From the NCBI RefSeq assembly GCF_016786325.1, contig NZ_JADWYU010000195.1:43336-76322 (forward strand): a stretch of 32,987 nt of DNA, read 5' to 3'. Shown here in pieces: positions 23,113 to 30,900 of this stretch. A program made the position numbers and the translations under genes. The notes beneath the pieces are model-generated. The model had not been told where the DNA came from. It was given only the letters and a program-made list of their open reading frames with translations, and did no database searches. This DNA is from Frankia nepalensis (GTDB taxonomy: Bacteria > Actinomycetota > Actinomycetes > Frankiales > Frankiaceae). Position 1 is the first letter of the stretch. Every line of letters starts with the position of its first letter.

Positions 23113-23134
23113 GCCACCGGTAGACCCCGGTGGC
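23113..23134 (+). terminator. Terminator hairpin of the repeat-protein gene
   Basis: GCCACCGG (23113-23120), a 6-nt loop TAGACC, then CCGGTGGC (23127-23134), about 85 bases after the stop. No strong T-run follows, typical of high-GC terminators. Confidence 0.65.
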
Positions 23135-23272
23135 GCTCTCCGTTTGAGGACGGTAGGCGATTTCTGCGGCAGCGGCCAGCCGAGCCGGCGCTCCCCGGCC
23201 CCATCGGCGGACGATGGTATACAGCCGGCGGACTCACCGGGGCGACGACCGGATGGCGCCGGTGTATCCCAA

Positions 23273-23469
23273 GTCGGGCAGGCCTTCGATCATGTCGCGC
23301 GGTTCCGCCGACGGGAGGCCAGGAAACGGAATCGCCAAACCCATCGGGGCATCGCTCTCCTCGATGGTTCACGCGGATCCAGTCGATCGTGGACCTGCGC
23401 GGCAGGGACCGACGCGATCTGCGCCTGTTCACCGCGCACCAACAACCGGTAAATGACCAGGAGTAGCCG
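23273..23469. repeat. Right copy of the ~195-bp direct repeat
   Basis: Partner of 21166-21361, same orientation, offset about 2.1 kb. The remainder of 23030-23573 contains no supported gene. Confidence 0.7.
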
Positions 23470-23573
23470 TCCCGACCGCCTCACTTCGCCGGCGACAGCG
23501 GCCGGCGGCCCAGGGCGGGCACGGTCATCGGTGGATAGCCGGGGGTGATCGCTGAGGCCGGAGCGTGGGCGTC

Positions 23574-24155
23574 TCAGGCAGTGGCTGGGCGGGGGCGGAG
23601 GCCGTCGCGGAGGATGGCCAGGGTGCGGTGGGGGTTGGCGCCTTGGTTCGCGTGGTGGCGTAGAGCGAGCAGCACGCCGGACAGAACGGCCGTGAGGTCG
23701 GCAATGTCGATGTCGTCGCGGATGGCGCCGCTGGCCTGAGCGCGGGCCAGGAGGTGGCCGATCTCCTCCCAAAGGCCCGCCGTCGTCGTGGCGACCGTCG
23801 TCTGCAACTCGGCGCCCGCGCTGGCGATGGCGTCGATGAGGTCCGCCTTTGTCGCGGCGTCGGTCACGAGACGTTCGACGAACGCGAACAGGGCCGCGCC
23901 GGCATCGTCGGCACGGCGCAGCGCGCGCGCCTCGGCCAGGAGCGGATCGAGCCGCTCGTGCACGACGGCCTCGAACAGCGCCTCCTTGGTCGGGAAATGA
24001 CGATAGAGGGTGCCCGGTCCCACGCCCGCGCGGCGCGCGATCTCGTCCAGCGAGACGGACAGCCCCTCGGCGGCGAACGCGTCCCTCGCCGCCTGCAACA
24101 GCCGGTCCCGGTTGCGCCGGGCGTCCGCGCGCAGCGGCCGGCTCTCCGCCACCAT
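23574..24155 (-). CDS. TetR-family repressor
   Basis: 193 residues. ATG 24155 is chosen because GAGGAGG lies just upstream; an in-frame ATG at 24185 lacks one. Residues 8-55 are the TetR HTH ('NRDRLLQAARDAFAAEGLSVSLDEIARRAGVGPGTLYRHFPTKEALFEAV'). The C-terminal ligand domain reads 'ALFAFVERLVTDAATKADLIDAIASAG' and 'DIADLTAVLSGVLLALR', as in the actinobacterial TetR group with a SBP-like C-terminal helix bundle. It is divergent from an isochorismatase-fold gene 167 bases away and probably represses it and itself. Confidence 0.93.
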   Translation of the reverse strand: MVAESRPLRADARRNRDRLLQAARDAFAAEGLSVSLDEIARRAGVGPGTLYRHFPTKEALFEAVVHERLDPLLAEARALRRADDAGAALFAFVERLVTDAATKADLIDAIASAGAELQTTVATTTAGLWEEIGHLLARAQASGAIRDDIDIADLTAVLSGVLLALRHHANQGANPHRTLAILRDGLRPRPATA

Positions 24156-24183
24156 CCCGGGCCTCCTCGCCTCGAACCGGCAC

Positions 24184-24233
24184 AACCGGGGCGCAGTCTC
24201 CGGTATGGTCGGCTAACCGGGGCGCACTCTCCG
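24184..24233. promoter_or_regulatory. Duplicated 19-bp operator candidate for the TetR protein
   Basis: AACCGGGGCGCAGTCTCCG (24184-24202) recurs at 24215-24233 with one change (CAC for CAG). The copies are 31 bp apart, three helical turns. The first copy shows ACCGG…CCGGT symmetry, and a TATGGT (24204-24209) lies between them. The position between the divergent genes fits cooperative binding of two TetR dimers. Confidence 0.6.
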
Positions 24234-24322
24234 ATTTTAGCCGCGCGCCACCCTGCCCGGCTGGCACGGCATCGGCGCCTCGGGCCGCGAACCGCGGCCG
24301 CGCTGCCCCGAAGGAGAACCCG

Positions 24323-24856
24323 ATGACTCTGGCCGGCCAACCGGACACCGCCCCGGCCGCCTTCCTGGCCCTGGACTTCGTGACATACATCGTCGACAAC
24401 TTCAGCCACGACGCCGCCGTAGCGGAGCATGCGGCGAACGCGCTGGTGGCGGCCCGGACGGCGGGGCTACCCGTGTTCCACGTCGTCCCGGAAGGAATGA
24501 GCGACCAGATCCACCCCCTGCTCGCGCCCGCCGGCGACGAGCCGGTGCTCGGCAAGACCACCATCGGTGCCTTCGCCACCACGAACCTGGCCGAACTGCT
24601 GCGCGCCGCTGGCATCCGCAAGGTCGTGATCGCCGGCGTGGCGACCTCGGGGACGGTGCTGTCCACCACCCGGTGGGCGTTCGACGCCGGCTACGAGGTC
24701 ATCGTCTGCGCCGACGCCTGCGCCGACCCCGACCCGGGGGCGCACGCCGCGCTGGTCGACCAGTCGGTCTTCCCCCAGAGCTGGCTCGGCCTCTGGCGGA
24801 TCGCCCGCGTGCTGCCCACGGTCGAGATCGCCGAGCTACAGCCGGCCGCGGGCTAG
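24323..24856 (+). CDS. Isochorismatase-fold hydrolase lacking the usual Cys
   Basis: 177 residues from ATG 24323 (AAGGAG upstream). Isochorismatase-superfamily features: 'FLALDFVTYIVDN' (first catalytic Asp), 'VLGKTTIGAFATTNLAELL' (Lys region) and 'IAGVATSGTVLSTTRWAFDAGYEVIVCADACAD'. Where catalytic members have Cys (GxxTxxCV) this protein has Thr (ATSGTVLS), as in a subgroup of these proteins. It may therefore hydrolyse by another route or not at all. Substrate unknown. It probably forms a unit regulated by the divergent TetR gene through the duplicated operator. Confidence 0.85.
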   Translation: MTLAGQPDTAPAAFLALDFVTYIVDNFSHDAAVAEHAANALVAARTAGLPVFHVVPEGMSDQIHPLLAPAGDEPVLGKTTIGAFATTNLAELLRAAGIRKVVIAGVATSGTVLSTTRWAFDAGYEVIVCADACADPDPGAHAALVDQSVFPQSWLGLWRIARVLPTVEIAELQPAAG

Positions 24857-24896
24857 GCCTTCCCGTGGACACTCACAGATCTTGCCAGGGCCGCTC

Positions 24897-25097
24897 GGTC
24901 GCCGATCCGCGTACACATCCGATGACCATTGGCCTGCCGGGGGCCCGACGACCTCCTTGATCGTCAGATGTATGCACTGTCCGGCGACTTCCGCCCGTTT
25001 CGTCCATGAACTTCGTACAGATCTGGTGATCTACCGGCGAGACCAGGCTGAGGCGGGTCGAAGATCGATCGCCGGTTGTGTGCGCGGATCGGCGGTC
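24897..25097. repeat. ~200-bp segment with imperfect inverted ends; gene-free spacer
   Basis: CGCCGATCCGCGTACACA (24900-24917) is mirrored by TGTGTGCGCGGATCGGCG (25077-25094) with one mismatch, and weaker symmetry extends to about 30 bp. No gene is supported in 24857-25256. The inverted ends and short length are compatible with a miniature inverted-repeat element, but no target duplication is evident. Confidence 0.45.
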
Positions 25098-25256
25098 CAG
25101 AGCCGCGGAACATGATCGTCCACGGGAAGCGTCGTAGGCCGCCCGGCCGGCGACCGGCGCCGGTTCGCCGGCCATGCCGGCGGCGGCGGTCAGATCAGCC
25201 GCCGCCAACCAGATCACCAGCGATCGGGCACGGACGGAACGGCGAGAATTGGGAGC

Positions 25257-25712
25257 ATGGGCGCCGAGGAGCTGGTGGAGGTCCGTCTCGAGCGGGTTGG
25301 GTCCGAGGCGACGCTGCCCTTGCGGCAGCGGGTGCTGCGGCCACACCAGACGGTTCGGGACGTGGTGTTCCCACGGGACGACGAGCCGGACACCGCGCAC
25401 GTGGTCGCCGTGCTGCCGGACGGGGCTGTCGTCGGGACGGTGACGGTGCTGCGGGAGGAGTCCCCGTGGGGAGCGCCCGGCTGGCGCCTGCGGGGAATGG
25501 CGACGGACGAGACGATGCGCGGCCGCGGCGTCGGTTCCCGACTGCTCGCGGCCGCGATCGACCATGTTCGCGCCCAGGGCGGTGGGCTGTTGTGGTGCAA
25601 CGCCCGGCTGCGCGCGGTCCCCTTCTACCAGCGGGCTGGCCTGACCAGCCGCGGCGAACAGTGGGAGGAGCCGCATATCGGACCGCACGTCGTCATGTGG
25701 CGCGTCATCTGA
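25257..25712 (+). CDS. GNAT-family N-acetyltransferase
   Basis: 151 residues from ATG 25257 ('gggag' one base upstream). The acetyl-CoA site is clear: 'WRLRGMATDETMRGRGVGSRLLAAAIDH' (RGRGVG pyrophosphate loop) at about 80-107, then 'LLWCNARLRAVPFYQRAGLTSRGEQWE', the usual beta6-alpha4 end. It transfers an acetyl group from acetyl-CoA to an unknown amine. Its last eight bases overlap the 3' end of the convergent permease gene. Nothing in its surroundings indicates a substrate. Confidence 0.9.
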   Translation: MGAEELVEVRLERVGSEATLPLRQRVLRPHQTVRDVVFPRDDEPDTAHVVAVLPDGAVVGTVTVLREESPWGAPGWRLRGMATDETMRGRGVGSRLLAAAIDHVRAQGGGLLWCNARLRAVPFYQRAGLTSRGEQWEEPHIGPHVVMWRVI

Positions 25713-27081
25713 CCTCCTGGACCGCGACGCGGATGGTGGCGCGGGCCGCGACACGGGCCGCGGTCAGGACGAGCAGGACGACGGCGACCGCGATCACGGC
25801 CGGGATCCACAGCTGGGCGTCGGGAACGACGCCCTCGTCGCGGGCGATGGAGAACGGGACGATGGTCGCCAGCGACCCCAGGGTTCCGACGACGAGGCCG
25901 ACGGCGGCGACGATGCCGGCCTCCACGGCCAGGGAGCGCCTGATCTGCGCCGGAGTCCCGCCCAGGAGCCAGAGGCGGCGCAGCTCGGCCCGCCGGTCGG
26001 CGGTACCGGCGGCGAAGGCGTTGACAACCATGATCGCCGCGAACAGGGAGACCATCCCCACGACGACGTTGTTGAGCAGGTTGACGGTCTCCTCGTAGTC
26101 TCCCGTGCCGGCGAGGGTGCGGGAGTCGATGCTGACCAGCATGAGCGTGCCGATCGCCCCCGACGTGAGCACGATGACCGGGGCGAGCACGCTGGCGAGC
26201 CGGTGCGCCCGCCGCGAGGTGTTGTACGCCGCGAGGTAGCCGGCGCCGCGGCCGCCGACCCGGGCCAGCAGCCGCGCGGCCGGGGCGGACACCCAGCGCA
26301 GCAGCGCCGGAGCCAGCATCGCGAAGCCGACCCCCACGAGGATGGAACTCGACCCGCTCGTCTGCATGGCCGCGTACGGGTCGTCGGAGTCCGCCATCAC
26401 GAAGATGGTCACGGCTCCGAGCCCGACGCCGTAGCCGATCAGGAGCAGCGCTACGGCCACCCGGTACCAGCGCATCCGGCCCGTCTCGGCCTCGCTTTCG
26501 CGCAGCGTCAGGCTGGCCGGGCCGCGGGTCGCGCGCCGGGCCGCGATGGCGGCGGCGACGGCGCTGGTCAGCGTGACCAGGGCGGCGGCGGCGCCGACCG
26601 ACGCGGGGCCGCCTCGGAACTCGACCGACGAGGCGACGAGCTCCCCCCGTAGCAGATCGAGCAGCAGCCAGCCGACCCCGGCGGCGAGCACGGCGCCGAT
26701 GAGCGCGCCACAGACCGCGACGGCCAGCGCCTCCCGGCAGATCAGCCGCCGGGCCTGGCGCGGGGTGGCGCCGATGGTGCGCAGCAGCCCGATCTCGCCG
26801 GCCCGCCGCGCGGCCGTGATGCCGACCGTCGAGGCGACGGCGAAGAGCACGATGACCGTGCCCCAGCTGCCGACGACGATCCCCATGATCGTAAGGGTCT
26901 CCTGGTCGGCCTCCTGTTCCGCGGTGACGCCGTCGATGGCGAAGGCGGTCTCCGCGAGCGTGGCGAAAGCGCCGATGAGCACGGTGCCGAACAGCACCGC
27001 GAGGAACGTTGCGACCGAGGCGGTCAGCCGGTGTCGTAGCGACCTCAGTGCCAGGCCGGTCATCCCAGTCATCCCGGTCAT
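25705..27081 (-). CDS. FtsX-type ABC permease (two-repeat MacB/LolE-like)
   Basis: 458 residues; start ATG 27081 overlaps the ATPase stop (ATGA). The N-terminus reads [10 protein letters not shown] (three successive in-frame ATGs). About eight to ten membrane helices form two FtsX units: 'VATFLAVLFGTVLIGAF', 'MGIVVGSWGTVIVLFAVAS', 'AVCGALIGAVLAAGVGWLL', 'VALLLIGYGVGLGAVTIFV', 'NVVVGMVSLFAAIMVVNAF', 'AGIVAAVGLVVGTLGSLATI' and 'WIPAVIAVAVVLLVLTAA'. Coupling motifs 'RRAGEIGLLRTIGATPRQ' and 'DRRAELRRLWLLGGTPAQ' occur after each unit, the signature of this family. With the ATPase it forms an exporter or envelope-stress transporter. Substrate unknown. Confidence 0.92.
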   Translation of the reverse strand: MTGMTGMTGLALRSLRHRLTASVATFLAVLFGTVLIGAFATLAETAFAIDGVTAEQEADQETLTIMGIVVGSWGTVIVLFAVASTVGITAARRAGEIGLLRTIGATPRQARRLICREALAVAVCGALIGAVLAAGVGWLLLDLLRGELVASSVEFRGGPASVGAAAALVTLTSAVAAAIAARRATRGPASLTLRESEAETGRMRWYRVAVALLLIGYGVGLGAVTIFVMADSDDPYAAMQTSGSSSILVGVGFAMLAPALLRWVSAPAARLLARVGGRGAGYLAAYNTSRRAHRLASVLAPVIVLTSGAIGTLMLVSIDSRTLAGTGDYEETVNLLNNVVVGMVSLFAAIMVVNAFAAGTADRRAELRRLWLLGGTPAQIRRSLAVEAGIVAAVGLVVGTLGSLATIVPFSIARDEGVVPDAQLWIPAVIAVAVVLLVLTAARVAARATIRVAVQEVR

Positions 27082-27833
27082 CGCGACACCGCCTGCTCGT
27101 CGAGGTGGGCCTGGCGGGCGGCGACCGCGTCGACGGTGGGCGCTTCGATGCGGCCGGCGACCCGGCCGTCGACGAGGAACACGACCGTGTCGGCGTAGGC
27201 CGCGGCCACGGGGTCGTGGGTGACCATGACCACGGTCTGGCCCAGTTCGTCGACACAGGCGCGCAGCAGGGCGAGCACGCCGCGGGCGGTCGCGGAGTCG
27301 AGCGCGCCGGTCGGTTCGTCGGCGAGGATCACGTCCGGTTCGGCGACCAGGGCGCGGGCGATCGCGACCCGCTGCCGCTGCCCGCCGGAGAGCCGGGCGG
27401 GCAGGTGGTGGGCGCGGTCCGCGAGCCCGACGCGGTCGAGCAGGCCGCGTACCCGGGCCCGGTCGGGGCGCCGCCCGGACAGCCGCCACGGCAGGCCGAC
27501 GTTCTGCTCGGCGGTCAGGTAGGGCATCAGCTGGAAGTCCTGGAAGACGAAGCCGATGCGCCGCCGGCGCAGCCGGGCCAGGCGGTCCTCGTCCCAGCTG
27601 GTCACGTCGGTGCCGGCGAGCAGCACCCGGCCGGCGGAGGGCCGGTCGATCCCGGCCACGCAGGACAGGAAGGTGGACTTGCCGGAGCCGGAGGGCCCCA
27701 TCACGGCGGTGAAGGAGCCGCGAGGGAAGGCGAGATCGACGCCGGCGAGGGCCTGCACGGTGCCGGCGCCCTCACCGAAAGTTCGGGTCAGGTCCTGGGT
27801 CTCCAGGGCGAAGGTCGTTGTCAAGGCTGCCAT
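27078..27833 (-). CDS. ABC transporter ATPase, MacB/LolD type
   Basis: 251 residues from ATG 27833 ('ggag' seven bases upstream); an in-frame start at 27878 lacks a ribosome site. Walker [10 protein letters not shown] at about 46-54, Q-loop '[17 protein letters not shown]', signature '[15 protein letters not shown]', Walker B '[12 protein letters not shown]' and H-loop 'VMVTHDP' are all intact. The 'FQ..LMP.LTA.ENV'-like Q-loop and 'ADEPTGALD' are typical of MacB/LolD-type ATPases paired with FtsX permeases. Operon with the permease (4-base overlap). Confidence 0.95.
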   Translation of the reverse strand: MAALTTTFALETQDLTRTFGEGAGTVQALAGVDLAFPRGSFTAVMGPSGSGKSTFLSCVAGIDRPSAGRVLLAGTDVTSWDEDRLARLRRRRIGFVFQDFQLMPYLTAEQNVGLPWRLSGRRPDRARVRGLLDRVGLADRAHHLPARLSGGQRQRVAIARALVAEPDVILADEPTGALDSATARGVLALLRACVDELGQTVVMVTHDPVAAAYADTVVFLVDGRVAGRIEAPTVDAVAARQAHLDEQAVSR

Positions 27834-27846
27834 TGGGTCGCTCCAG

Positions 27847-27882
27847 GTGAGTGATTCGAACTCTGCGGGTAGCAGCACTCAC
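27847..27882 (-). promoter_or_regulatory. Inverted repeat in the 5' region of the ABC operon
   Basis: GTGAGTG (27847-27853) and CACTCAC (27876-27882) are exactly complementary, 22 bases apart. They lie just upstream of the ATPase start and next to a -10-like TAGCGT on the minus strand. This may be an operator or a leader stem. Confidence 0.35.
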
Positions 27883-27991
27883 GCTAGAAACGCGACGTTC
27901 TTCGTTCGATGGGCCTGAACCGCCACCGCGGGTAGGCCTAACCCCCCTTGTAGCCGAGGGCTGGCCGGCCCGCCGACCCAGGCCTTTGGCG

Positions 27992-30900
27992 CTACTGCTC
28001 CCAGGCGACGACGGCCTGGCCGGCCCCGGCCGCGTTCCGGGCGGCGATGGTGACCCGGAAGTACGGGTCCGCGGCCGTCGGCGCCGTGCGGGTGTACGAG
28101 TGGCCGGAGACGGTGTGGGTCTCGGAGGTGACGCCGGACGGGCCCGTCCGGTAGACGGTGACCTCGTACGTCAGGGTGACCTGGTTGCCGCCCACGCTGG
28201 TCGGCGTCTCCCAGCCGATGATCAGGTGGCCCCGGCCGTCGGGCACCGCCAGGACGCCACCCGGCGGGCCGGGCGGGACGCAGCCCATGGCTCGCATGGG
28301 CGCCGAAGGCTCCGACGCGCCGTTCGGGCCGGTCGCCTGGACCGTCACGGCGATTTCGGCACACCGGTTCACCCGGAACTCGATGGTTCCGGGCTTGGTC
28401 AGGGTACGCACGCCACCCGGGTCGGCCGTCACCGTGTACGACGTCACCGGGCCGCCGCTGAACGGCTCGATGACCTTGACCGTGACGGCACCCGCCATCG
28501 GCTGCAGGAACAGGCCCGGCACCCCCGGCCGTCCGTCACTCGGCACGGCCGGAGCGACCGCGCTGGGCGACGCCGCGCTGGGCACCGCCGTCGGCGCGGC
28601 CGGATCCGAGGTGGGCGTGGTGCTCGAGGCCGGCTGGCCGGCCGTGGTCGGCGCCGCGGCGGGCTGGCCGGCCGTCGGCGCCGCCTCGGGACCGACCACC
28701 GCCGTGTCGCCCGAGCGCAGGGCGAGCGGGACCGCCGCCGCCAGCACCGCGACGACGATCGCGACCAGGATCGTGACGGTTCGGCGCCGCCGGGCCCCCC
28801 GGCGCGCGGCGGCGGCGCGTGCCCGGGCGCCTGGCTTCCGCGGGGCGTCCTGGGTGGCCGGTGAGGTGAGGGCGGCCGGCGACGCGGGGGTCGCCGGTGA
28901 GGTGGTCGGGGTGGTCGGGGTGGTCGCCGTCGTAGCCGCGTCGGCCAGTTCCGGCGCCGCCGGATCGGTCCCGGACGGGCCCGCCGTGATGGCGAGCGGC
29001 CCCGAGGCCATGGCGCCGTCGACCGCCGCCGGCTCCGCCCAGCTCGGCGGGACGGTGGGCCAGGCCAGCGTGGCCGGGCTGGGCAGCGGCGGCTCGGGCC
29101 GAACTGCCAGGGCAGTGCCGGTCGGCGGGTCCGGCACGGCCGGCGGCGGGTTCGGCACCGCCGGCGGCGCGTCGAGATCGACCTCGTCCTCCCAGAGGGA
29201 GTGCAGGTCGGCGAGCCGGATCGGCGGCAGCGGCGGCTCGGGACCACCGCCGGTCTCCTGGATCCAGTCAGGCCCGACGTCGATCACGCCGTCGACGTCG
29301 ATCTCCACGTCCGCCTCGCGGGCCGCGAGGACGCCGGGCGGCAGCAGCTGGGCGATGGCCGCCACCGGGTCGAACCGCGGCGCCAGCACCAGCTCGGCAC
29401 CCACCGGCGAGGCCGGGGCCGGCGCGGGGGCCGCCGTCGCCTCCCCCTCGGTATCCGCGACCCGGGCGGCCGCGGGCTGGCCGGGCGTGGCCGCGTCCGG
29501 CGTCGGCACCTGCTCGACGCCCGCGAGGCTCGGGCCGTCGCCGGCCGCGGCGGACTGGGGCGCGTCGACGAGGTCCGCGACGGTGATCTGAGCGACCGCG
29601 ACCTCGGCGACGGTGATCTCGGCGACGTCCCCCTCGTCCTCGATGCCCCCATCGTCCTCGGCCTCGACGGCCGCGAGCGCCCTCTCCTCGGTGTCGGCGG
29701 GCGGGAGGACATCAGACGGGACACCCACGGCGACGTCGGCCGCCGCCAGATAGTCGATCGTGATGTCGACGTCACCAAGCGTGGTCACGGGCGGCGGGGC
29801 GGCCGGCGGCGGGGCGGCCGGCTGCACGTCCACCACCGCTTCCGTGCCGGCGTCGGCGACCAGCGGCGCGACCGCCGCCAGTGCCCCGGCCGCGTCCTCG
29901 CCGACCGCGCCGCGCCCGCCGACGATCACCTCGTCGCCGACGGTCACCAGTTCGTCGGCGGTCGCGTCCTCGCCGACGAGAACGGCGTCGCCGCCGGCGA
30001 GCGGGGTGGCGGAAGCGTCCGCCGGCTCGTGGGCGCGGACCTCGGCCTCCACGGCTGGAGCCGTGAGGGCCTCCGCGGCCGGGGCCGTGACGAACCCGGC
30101 GAGACGTGCCCAGGCGTCGTCGTCGGTGACCTCGGCGCCCGAGGGTGGGGCCGGCGTCGTGACGAACCCGGCAAGGCGTGCCCAGGCGTCGTCGTCGGTG
30201 ACCTCCGCCTCAGCGGTCAGGGCTTCCGCCCCGACAGCCGGGACGCCGCCATCGGTATCGGTATCGGTATCGGTATCGGGGGACGCGGGCGACGGGGCGG
30301 AGAGTTCCTGGTCCGCGGTTGGGGTGCTGCTCGCGGTCCGTTCGACGGCCGCGGGATCGCCGGCCACGGCCGGCTCCGGGCTGGCCAACGGCTCGGCGAC
30401 CGCCCAGCCGTCCTCGGCCGGCAAGGGGGCGTCCCACACCAGGCCCACCGAGATCGGGTCCGGTGGAGCCATCGGTATCGGCATCGGCCCGAACAGCGGG
30501 TCGGCCGCGTCATGGATCGGCGGGACCGCCTCCTCCCGGAGCGGCGCGTTCTCCTCGTGGAGCGGCGCGTCGGCACGGGCCGGCGGCGCGTCGTCCAGGT
30601 CCGCGTCCAGCGGAGCGGGCGCGGCGGGCGCGGTCGCGGTGGCCGCCCCGGCCGCGGGCGGGGCCGGCGTGACCGGCTCGTCCCAGCTCGGCGTGGCCGC
30701 CTCGGCGGCGTCCGCCGGTGGCGGGGCGACCCCGAGGCCCGCGTCGGCGACCGGGACGGCCAGGGCGGCTGGCGGGACCGGAACCATGGCCGGAACCGGG
30801 ACGTCCGAAGACGGCCCGCCCTGCGGCTCGACGGGCGAGCGGGCGACCACGGGCTCCGGCGCGACGACCGGACCGACCGACACGCCCGCCACCACCGAAA

